Source: Kiritimatiellia bacterium (lineage in GTDB: Bacteria; Verrucomicrobiota; Kiritimatiellia; RFP12; UBA1067). From it: 8,770 nt of DNA. A program made the translations under genes and the position numbers. Positions within the stretch are counted from its first letter, which is position 1. Each line of letters starts with the position of its first letter. Below are positions 1-5,747 of the stretch, one piece after another. Location: positions 1-8,770 of the forward strand of contig JAEDMN010000136.1 in assembly GCA_016302985.1 (NCBI GenBank), read 5' to 3'. A model generated the notes under the pieces. It did no database searches. It was not told where the DNA came from and saw only the letters and a list, made by a program, of their open reading frames with translations.

Positions 1-1680
1 TCCGTCGCCAAGAAGTTCGGCATCGTCTACTCCAAGTGCGGCAACGGCATCTGCCACCAGCTGCACCTCGAGCGCTTCGGCAAGCCGGGCAAGACGCTGC
101 TCGGCTCCGACAGCCACACGCCCACGGGCGGCGGCATCGGCATGGTCGCGATCGGGGCGGGCGGCATCGACATCGCCGTCGCGATGGCCGGCGGCGCGTT
201 CCACATCCCCACGCCGAAGGTGCGCGGCATCAAGCTCACGGGCCGCCTGCCGAAGGGCTGCAGCGCGAAGGACGTCATCCTCAAGGTGCTCGAGAAGTAC
301 GGCACGAAGGGCAACGTCGGCTGGATCTTCGAGTACTTCGGCCCCGGCGTGAAGACGCTCGACGTGCCGAGCCGCGCGACGATCACCAACATGGGCGCGG
401 AGCTGGGCGTCACGACGTCCGTCTTCCCGTCCGACGCCGTCACGAAGCAGTTCCTCGCGGCGCAGGGCCGCGCGAAGGACTGGACGGAGCTCGTCGCGGA
501 CAAGGGCGCCGCCTACGACGACGTCTTCGAGGTCGCGCTCGACCAGCTCGAGCCCCTCATGGCCGCGCCGCATTCGCCGGGCAACATCGTGACCGTCAGG
601 TCCATGAAGGGCACGAAGGTCAACCAGATCATGATCGGCTCCTGCACGAACAGCTCCTACCGCGACATCCGCACGGTCGCCCTCTATCTCAAGGGCAAGC
701 ACGTGGCGGAGGACGTCGAGGTCGGCATCGCCTGCGGTTCGCGCCAGGTCGTGAACATGCTCGCGGCGGACGGCTCGCTCGCGATCCTCGTCAAGGCGGG
801 CTGCCGCATTCTCGAGAACGCCTGCGGCTTCTGCATCGGCGCGCACATGTCGCCCCGTACGGGCGCGATCTCCCTGCGCACGAACAACCGCAACTTCGAG
901 GGCCGCAGCGGCACGAAGTCCGCGCAGGTCTACCTCGTCTCGCCCGAGACGGCGGCCGCGTCCGCCCTCACCGGCAAGGTCGAGGATCCGCGGAAGAACG
1001 CGGTCGCGGCCGTGCCCGCGCCGAAGAAGTTCCCGATCGACGACGAGATGTTCCTCTACCGCGCGACGGCGCGCAAGGGCGTGAAGAAGACGGAGATCGT
1101 CCGCGGCCCGAACATCGCCCCCGTGCCGAAGGGCGTTCCGATGCCCGAGACGTACACCGGCGTGTGCGCGATCAAGGTCGGGGACAAGATCACGACGGAC
1201 CACATCATGCCGGCCGGCGCCCGCCTGAAGTTCCGCTCGAACGTGCCGCAGTACGCGAAGTTCGTCTTCGAACCCTGCGATCCGAAGTTCCACGACACCT
1301 GCATGGCGAACAAGGAGAAGGGGCTCGCGAACGTCATCGTCGCGGGCGAGAGCTACGGCCAGGGCTCCAGCCGCGAGCACGCGGCGCTCTGCCCGATGTA
1401 CCTCGGCGTGAAGGCCGTGATCGCCAAGTCGATCGAGCGCATCCACCGCGCGAACCTCATCAACTTCGGCATCGTGCCGTTCGTCTTCGACGACCCGAAG
1501 GCCTACGACGCCGTGGCCGCGGGCGACGCCCTCGAGCTCACGAACGTCCAGGCCGCGGTCAAGGGCGACGGGAAGGTGACGGTCAGGACGGCGAAGGGCT
1601 CCTTCACCGCGACCGCGACGCTCTCCGACCGCGAGAAGCACCTGCTGCTCTGCGGCGGCCTGCTCGCCTCGCTCAAGTAG
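1..1680 (+). CDS. Aconitate hydratase, Aquifex-like single-chain type (5' end missing)
   Basis: Catalyses citrate to isocitrate through cis-aconitate with a [4Fe-4S] cluster, in the cytoplasm, feeding the TCA cycle or 2-oxoglutarate/glutamate synthesis. The reading frame is open from base 1, so the start lies upstream; 559 residues are visible. Numbering from the window edge, the active-site motif GSDSHTPTGGG has Asp37-Ser38-His39. Cluster ligands are Cys215 in GSCTNSS and Cys275/Cys278 in CGFCIG. The swivel domain starts near DHIMPAG (about 400) and carries GQGSSREHAA with Ser456-Ser457-Arg458, the substrate-binding loop. Catalytic and swivel domains are in one chain, unlike two-subunit LeuCD. 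As I recall, the Aquifex type is about 640-660 residues, so roughly 80-100 N-terminal residues would be missing. The position between the second and third cysteines holds Phe where classical aconitases have Pro. Homoaconitase or a related hydro-lyase is a less likely alternative. No gene symbol is given because this type is not a strict orthologue of AcnA or AcnB. Confidence 0.93.
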   Translation, partial: SVAKKFGIVYSKCGNGICHQLHLERFGKPGKTLLGSDSHTPTGGGIGMVAIGAGGIDIAVAMAGGAFHIPTPKVRGIKLTGRLPKGCSAKDVILKVLEKYGTKGNVGWIFEYFGPGVKTLDVPSRATITNMGAELGVTTSVFPSDAVTKQFLAAQGRAKDWTELVADKGAAYDDVFEVALDQLEPLMAAPHSPGNIVTVRSMKGTKVNQIMIGSCTNSSYRDIRTVALYLKGKHVAEDVEVGIACGSRQVVNMLAADGSLAILVKAGCRILENACGFCIGAHMSPRTGAISLRTNNRNFEGRSGTKSAQVYLVSPETAAASALTGKVEDPRKNAVAAVPAPKKFPIDDEMFLYRATARKGVKKTEIVRGPNIAPVPKGVPMPETYTGVCAIKVGDKITTDHIMPAGARLKFRSNVPQYAKFVFEPCDPKFHDTCMANKEKGLANVIVAGESYGQGSSREHAALCPMYLGVKAVIAKSIERIHRANLINFGIVPFVFDDPKAYDAVAAGDALELTNVQAAVKGDGKVTVRTAKGSFTATATLSDREKHLLLCGGLLASLK

Positions 1681-1693
1681 TCGGGCCCGTAAT

Positions 1694-1711
1694 CCGGGGC
1701 GCCCGCCCCGG
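1694..1711 (+). other. GC-rich hairpin just after the aconitase stop
   Basis: A perfect 7-base-pair inverted repeat, CCGGGGC and GCCCCGG, around a 4-base loop (GCCC), starting 13 bases after the aconitase stop codon. No T-run follows, so it is not a classical terminator alone. It may protect the mRNA 3' end or act with the stronger hairpin 8 bases downstream. Confidence 0.5.
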
Positions 1712-1718
1712 TCCCGAC

Positions 1719-1748
1719 GCGTCCCCCGTTCCCGGGGGACGCCTTTCC
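1719..1748 (+). terminator. Probable Rho-independent terminator of the aconitase gene
   Basis: A perfect 9-base-pair stem, GCGTCCCCC (1719-1727) with GGGGGACGC (1734-1742), and a 6-base loop GTTCCC. It is followed by a short, interrupted pyrimidine stretch (CTTTCC). The very stable stem and position, about 40 bases after the stop codon and 130 bases before the next promoter, fit transcription termination. The T-tract is weak, so efficiency is uncertain. Confidence 0.6.
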
Positions 1749-1867
1749 ATTCCGCGCATGCTCGACCCGGCACGGATCGCCGTCGTATCCGCGCGCTTCC
1801 CAGAAATTGGATACTGCAAAATGGTTTACGTCAAGGGGTGGAGGGACGTCTGGCGCAGCCCCGTGCG

Positions 1868-1882
1868 TTTTTTTGCTATACT
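1868..1882 (+). promoter_or_regulatory. Extended -10 promoter for the HzsA-like gene
   Basis: A run of seven T (1868-1874) leads into TGC-TATACT, an extended -10 element (TGn) with a hexamer at 1877-1882 matching TATAAT at five of six positions. I find no convincing -35 at 16-18 bases, as is usual for extended -10 promoters. The predicted transcription start is near 1889-1891, giving a leader of about 40 bases before the ATG at 1931. A weaker GATACT box lies upstream at 1810-1815 and shares the core ATACTGC; it could be a second promoter but is not called. Confidence 0.55.
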
Positions 1883-1930
1883 GCGGAAAACGGGCGTCGC
1901 GGGGTGTGGCGCGGCGCGGGAGACGAGGAC

Positions 1931-4519
1931 ATGAAGCAGCTCATTCTGACGGCTTGGACGGTGACGGGGCTGGCGCTGTGCGGCGCCGCGCCCGACGAAT
2001 TCCCGTCCTGCGCGGACGCGCGGGACGAGATCCAGAAGACCTGGCGCCTGCTCGAGCGCGACCTGCGGAACTGGAACCGTCCGCGGCCCAACGCGAACGC
2101 CGCCGTGCCGAACTTCCAGCCGCCGGCGGACCAGGTGGTGAACGCGGAGTCGCTCGTTTCCGAGAAGGACCGCGACCCGCTCGACGTGCTGCTGCGCCGC
2201 ACGGCCGCGCTGCACGCGGACCTTGCCGGACAGGTCGACCTCGCGGCGGAGGGCGCGTCCCTCGCCGACCTGCGCGCGAAGGCCGCGGCGACGGCCGTGG
2301 ACGACGACGACGCGCGCTACGCGCTCTTCTCGAAGGCCATGCGCCTGCGGAAGCGGATCGCCTACCGCAATCCCGTCGTCCAGGCCGTGAAGAAGCTCCT
2401 GTTCATCACGCGCGAGGTCCAGCCGCCGAACGAGTACACCTGGGGTCCGCACGTCTGCGACCAGTTCTTCGGCTTCCACGCGTCCCTCAAGAAGGCGGTG
2501 CGCGGCAGCGGCCTCTACGTGATCGACGAGCCGTTCGCGGAGGACCGCACGCCCGTCGCGAAGAGCATCCTCTACGAGAAGCCGGTCGAGACGGGCGCCT
2601 GGAAGGGGCGGAAGCTCGTCTGCCGCAACGGCTGGGACGACGAGCGCTCGTGCTGCTTCCTCTCCCCGGACGTCTCCTGGGACGGCTCCGAGATCGTCTT
2701 CTCCGCGACGCAGGGCGAGCCCCGCATCCGCGAGTGGGCCGACGACACGGTCTTCCACGTCTTCAAGTGCCGGGCGGACGGCTCCGGCCTCGCGCAGCTC
2801 ACGACGGGGAACGTGAACGACCTCTTCCCGTGCTGGCTGCCGAACGGTCGCGTCGTCTTCTGCAGCGAGCGCCGCGGCGGCTACGGGCGCTGCCACCGCC
2901 GCGAGGTGCCGACCTTCACGCTGCACACGATGTTCCCGGACGGCACGGACATCACCCGCCTCTCGCCGCACGAGACGAACGAGTTCGAGCCGAGCGTGGA
3001 CAACGACGGCCGCCTCGTCTACATGCGCTGGGACTACCTGGACCGCGGCTTCGACCAGGCGCACCACGCCTGGACGACGTATCCCGACGGACGCGACCCG
3101 CGCGAGCTGCAGGGCAACTCGCGCGTGGACGAGCGCGCCGGCTGCCACGCCGAGCAGTCCATCCGCGCCGTCCCGGGGTCCCGCAAGTACGTCGCCACGG
3201 CCTGCGGGCACCACACGCTCATCCGCGGCTCCCTCGTGCTCGTCGACCCGTCGCTGCGCGACGACGGCGCGTACGGCCAGGTGAAGCGCATCACGCCGGA
3301 CCAGCTCTTCCCCGAGAGCGAGACCCAGGTCGGCATGATGAAGAACAGCGGCGCCTACGCGACGGCGTGGCCGCTCTCCGAGAAGTACTACCTCTGCGTC
3401 TACGACGGCGATGCGAACTGCCAGTACGGCGTCTGCGACGCGCTGCGGCGCAAGTACGACCTCACGCTGCTGGACGTCTTCGGCAACAAGATCCGCATCT
3501 ACTCGCATCCGCAGATCTCGTGCTTCGACCCGATGCCGCTGCAGGCGCGGCCGAAGCCGCCCGTGCTGCCGCACAAGACGCTCGTGGGACGTCCCGCGGA
3601 CGCGGACGGGAAGCGGCCCGAGGTCATCCCGCCGGAGAAGCTGCCGAAGACGGCGGCGATCCAGCTGATGGACGTCTACAATTCGCGCTACCCGTTCCCC
3701 GCGGGCGTCGAGGTCAAGGCGCTGCGCGTGTGGCAGGCGCTGCCGAAGCCGGAGCCGATCGTCGGCAAGCCGCGTCTCGGCGCGTGCGACCAGACGCCCG
3801 GCCGCCAGTGCCTCGGCACGGTGCCGGTGGAGAAGGACGGCAGCGCGGCGTTCCTCGCGCCCGTGGGCGTGCCGCTCTTCTTCCAGGCGCTGGACAAGGA
3901 CGGCTGCGCGGTGCAGACGATGCGCAGCGACACGTACGTCGCGCCGGGCGAGACGCTCGCCTGCGTCGGCTGCCACGAGAGCCGCGAGGCGCGCGCGAAG
4001 CCGACGCAGGGCCGCACGCGCCTCGCGCTGCAGCGCGCGCCGTCCGCGATCCGTCCCGAGGTGGAGGGCTCGAAGCCCTACAACTATCCGCGCCTCGTCC
4101 AGCCCGTCCTCGACGCGAAATGCGTCTCGTGCCACGGTGAGAAGCGCAAGGCGGGCGTGCCCGACCTGCGGAAGGGCGACCTCGCGAAGAATCCGTTCGG
4201 CTTCCACCGCTCGTTCTGCGAGTTCATGGACCGCGGCCTCGTGCAGTACTACTCCTCGAACTACTTCGGGAAGCCGTGGAGCACGAAGCACGTGCAGGCG
4301 GACGCCTACGTGTTCCCGTACTCCGAGCCCGGGAAGATCGGTGCGCGCGGGTCGAAGCTGTACCAGATGCTGAAAAGGGGGCACCACGGCGTGCGGCTTT
4401 CGGAGGACGACTGGCGGCGCCTGGTCCTTTTCATGGACGCGAGCGGGGCCTACCTCTCCCACGACCACGACGTCGACGCCCAGCTCCAGGGCCGCGTCGT
4501 CGAACCCGTCCTGGAATAG
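1931..4519 (+). CDS. Exported HzsA-like PD40/TolB-type protein with two c-type heme motifs
   Basis: An 862-residue exported protein resembling the hydrazine synthase alpha-subunit-like proteins common in Planctomycetes and relatives. The N-terminal hydrophobic stretch (about 3-20, ending LALCGAAP) is a signal peptide; Cys17 is a poor lipobox because Leu precedes it. Residues about 240-400 hold PD40/propeller-type repeats, for example SPDVSWDGSEIVFSA, LFPCWLPNGRVVFCSERR and FEPSVDNDGRLVYMRWDY. Two CxxCH heme sites follow: Cys678/Cys681/His682 (CVGCH) and Cys731/Cys734/His735 (CVSCH). The C-terminal tail YQMLKRGHHG (Met813, His818, His819), then LSEDDWRRLVLFMDASG, matches the family's usual cytochrome end. 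Cys321 (GRCH) and His347 (HETNE) may correspond to metal ligands in HzsA. Start chosen at 1931: it gives the signal peptide, has a purine-rich GGGAG 8 bases upstream, and lies downstream of the promoter; the upstream in-frame GTG at 1838 does not. Function is unknown; periplasmic redox or electron transfer is an inference. True hydrazine synthase is unlikely without the beta and gamma subunits. Confidence 0.8.
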   Translation: MKQLILTAWTVTGLALCGAAPDEFPSCADARDEIQKTWRLLERDLRNWNRPRPNANAAVPNFQPPADQVVNAESLVSEKDRDPLDVLLRRTAALHADLAGQVDLAAEGASLADLRAKAAATAVDDDDARYALFSKAMRLRKRIAYRNPVVQAVKKLLFITREVQPPNEYTWGPHVCDQFFGFHASLKKAVRGSGLYVIDEPFAEDRTPVAKSILYEKPVETGAWKGRKLVCRNGWDDERSCCFLSPDVSWDGSEIVFSATQGEPRIREWADDTVFHVFKCRADGSGLAQLTTGNVNDLFPCWLPNGRVVFCSERRGGYGRCHRREVPTFTLHTMFPDGTDITRLSPHETNEFEPSVDNDGRLVYMRWDYLDRGFDQAHHAWTTYPDGRDPRELQGNSRVDERAGCHAEQSIRAVPGSRKYVATACGHHTLIRGSLVLVDPSLRDDGAYGQVKRITPDQLFPESETQVGMMKNSGAYATAWPLSEKYYLCVYDGDANCQYGVCDALRRKYDLTLLDVFGNKIRIYSHPQISCFDPMPLQARPKPPVLPHKTLVGRPADADGKRPEVIPPEKLPKTAAIQLMDVYNSRYPFPAGVEVKALRVWQALPKPEPIVGKPRLGACDQTPGRQCLGTVPVEKDGSAAFLAPVGVPLFFQALDKDGCAVQTMRSDTYVAPGETLACVGCHESREARAKPTQGRTRLALQRAPSAIRPEVEGSKPYNYPRLVQPVLDAKCVSCHGEKRKAGVPDLRKGDLAKNPFGFHRSFCEFMDRGLVQYYSSNYFGKPWSTKHVQADAYVFPYSEPGKIGARGSKLYQMLKRGHHGVRLSEDDWRRLVLFMDASGAYLSHDHDVDAQLQGRVVEPVLE

Positions 4520-4528
4520 GGACGCGGA

Positions 4529-4547
4529 GCCGGGCCTTCGGTCTGGC
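4529..4547 (+). terminator. Possible terminator hairpin after the HzsA-like gene
   Basis: GCCGGGCC and GGTCTGGC pair over 8 base pairs, including two G-T wobbles, around a TTC triloop. It begins 9 bases after the stop codon. No T-run follows, so it may stabilise the 3' end or help Rho-dependent ending rather than terminate by itself. Confidence 0.4.
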
Positions 4548-4551
4548 ACAT

Positions 4552-4573
4552 CTGCGTTCCGCCGGAGGCGCAG
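4552..4573 (+). other. Second hairpin in the gap upstream of the operon promoter
   Basis: CTGCG (4552-4556) pairs with CGCAG (4569-4573). Extra inner pairing (TTCC against GGAGG, with one wobble and one bulge) closes a GCC loop. It lies 11 bases before the -35 element of the next promoter, with no T-run. It may reinforce the preceding hairpin. Confidence 0.3.
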
Positions 4574-4583
4574 GGCGTCCGGC

Positions 4584-4612
4584 TTGACCGTGTCCCGTTG
4601 TTTTGTTAACCT
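4584..4612 (+). promoter_or_regulatory. Sigma-70-type promoter of the three-gene operon
   Basis: The -35 element TTGACC (4584-4589) matches TTGACA at five of six positions. An exact 17-base spacer follows, then an extended -10, TGT-TAACCT (hexamer 4607-4612). The hexamer matches only three of six consensus bases, but these are the most conserved first, second and last positions. A T-run (4601-4604) precedes the TG, as at the promoter upstream of the HzsA-like gene. The predicted transcription start is about 4618-4621, at or next to the ATG of the coiled-coil gene. Confidence 0.6.
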
Positions 4613-4620
4613 CTGACGGT

Positions 4621-5742
4621 ATGTCGAAGATGCTGAAAGCAATCGTCCTGGTCGCCGCTCTGACGGCGCTGGGAACGCGTGCGGAGGTCCTTGAGGACGT
4701 CCGCGATTCCGTCAAGGGGAAGTGGAAGAAGCTGACGCGCGAGTCGGCCGAGATCTGCGGGTTGCGCGAACAGATGCGCGACCTGCCGGACTCCTCCTGG
4801 TGGTTCCTCACGACGGACAAGAAGGACCAGCGGAAGAAGATCCGCAAGCTCCTGCTCGAGGTCCGGGAACTGCTGCTGTCGACGAACGCGCGGAAGATCC
4901 TCGCGTCGGTCGACGCGCTCGACCGCGACCTCGCCGCGCTGGACGAGGACGTCCGCACGCTCAGGGAGGAGCTGATGCTCGATCCCGCCGCGCGCGCGGA
5001 CATCGAGGCGAAGCTCGCGAAGCTGGCGGCGAAGCGCACCGCGCTCGAGGCGAAGCGCCGTGCGGCGGCGGAGAAGGTCCGGGAGGAGCTCCGCGCGCTC
5101 GGACTGACCGTCGGCGGCACCGCGGCCGAGAACTGTCTCTTCACGGTCAACTTCGGGGAGATCGTCGACGGCGTGATCGTCGCGCGGAACATCGCGGCGG
5201 TCGTCGAGAACCTCCGGACGCTGATGGACGCCGGCGACGTCGTGGCGGCGCGGCGCTACTTCGGCATGTACCTCGTGATGGTCGACGTGCAGGTCGTCTG
5301 CTTCGAGGACTATCTCGAGAAGAGCCGCGAGGGCGAATGGCGCCAGGGAATCAACCGGATCCTCGCCCAGGCGCAGGCCGCTCGCGACGGGGCGCGGAAG
5401 AACGCGCGGAACGCCGCGTTCACGGCCGATCAGCGGCAGATCTTCGCGCGGAACGCGGAGGTCAACGAGAAGACGGTGCGCGCGGCGCAGGCGTACGCGG
5501 GCGTCCTGGACGCCCACGAGGCCGTCATCGCGCGCAAGCTGAAGGAGGCGCAGAGGGTCCGCGAAGTCGTCGCCAGTTCCTACGAGACCGTCAACCTCGC
5601 GGGCGACTTCATCCAGCTCGCGAAGACGAACCAGGCGTCCTTCGACGCGCTTCTGCAGCTCGACCTCCCGCCGCTGAACGTCTTCGACGACGCGGCCGTC
5701 CAGCGGGAGTTCCAGTCGATTAACCAGAAACTCAAGGAATGA
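4621..5742 (+). CDS. Exported coiled-coil protein of unknown function
   Basis: A 373-residue protein that I do not recognise. A short positively charged start and hydrophobic stretch (about 3-18, IVLVAALTALGTRA) give a signal peptide, probably cut after Ala21 (TRA-EV); no lipobox is present. The mature part is almost all helical and rich in Ala, Arg, Lys, Glu and Leu. A tryptophan-containing segment near 55-66 (LPDSSWWFLTTD) precedes a heptad-like coiled coil from about 67 to 160, broken near Pro122. A less polar helical domain of about 165-230 follows, then a second long helical part to about 345, ending in a proline-containing tail (LPPLNVFDD). No catalytic motif is visible; Cys46 and two later cysteines are scattered. 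The ATG at 4621 is preferred over 4630 (MLKAIVLV) only weakly: neither has a good ribosome site, and an upstream TTG at 4603 lies inside the promoter. Its stop is 5 bases before the beta-helix lipoprotein start, so the two are probably made together. A structural or chaperone-like envelope role is a guess. Confidence 0.75.
   Translation: MSKMLKAIVLVAALTALGTRAEVLEDVRDSVKGKWKKLTRESAEICGLREQMRDLPDSSWWFLTTDKKDQRKKIRKLLLEVRELLLSTNARKILASVDALDRDLAALDEDVRTLREELMLDPAARADIEAKLAKLAAKRTALEAKRRAAAEKVREELRALGLTVGGTAAENCLFTVNFGEIVDGVIVARNIAAVVENLRTLMDAGDVVAARRYFGMYLVMVDVQVVCFEDYLEKSREGEWRQGINRILAQAQAARDGARKNARNAAFTADQRQIFARNAEVNEKTVRAAQAYAGVLDAHEAVIARKLKEAQRVREVVASSYETVNLAGDFIQLAKTNQASFDALLQLDLPPLNVFDDAAVQREFQSINQKLKE
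5734..5738 (+). promoter_or_regulatory. Ribosome binding site fixing the lipoprotein start
   Basis: AAGGA lies 9 bases before the ATG at 5748, good spacing. It directly abuts the alternative in-frame ATG at 5739, which overlaps the preceding stop as ATGA and would have no usable spacing. This supports 5748. The site is inside the end of the coiled-coil gene, so its use is probably coupled to translation of that gene. Confidence 0.6.
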
Positions 5743-5747
5743 CGGGC

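Noticed and set aside
36..1934. A 632-codon plus-strand frame overlapping the aconitase gene in another frame
   Set aside because: Arg/Gly/His-rich out-of-frame shadow of the aconitase; it also runs through the terminator and promoter.
1821..1934. A possible small gene (ATG at 1821, about 37 codons) upstream of the HzsA-like gene
   Set aside because: It spans the predicted -10 element, lacks a good ribosome site and has no recognisable composition. It would need a promoter upstream, such as the weak box at 1810.
1979..1981. Lipid attachment at Cys17 of the HzsA-like protein
   Set aside because: The preceding residues LAL do not fit a lipobox, which needs a small residue just before Cys. Ordinary signal-peptidase processing is more likely.
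1931..4519. Calling the gene a true hydrazine synthase alpha subunit
   Set aside because: No beta/gamma subunit genes or other anammox genes are nearby, and the possible Tyr heme ligand appears to be Glu. The HzsA-like family is wider than anammox bacteria.
1826..4642. A 938-codon open frame on the minus strand opposite the HzsA-like gene
   Set aside because: Its translation is Arg/Val/Ala/Leu-rich low-complexity with no domain, while the plus strand has clear heme and PD40 motifs. Long antisense frames are expected at this GC content.
5739..5742. ATGA stop/start overlap as the lipoprotein start
   Set aside because: The ribosome site AAGGA directly abuts this ATG. The ATG at 5748 has 9-base spacing and gives a standard-length lipoprotein signal.
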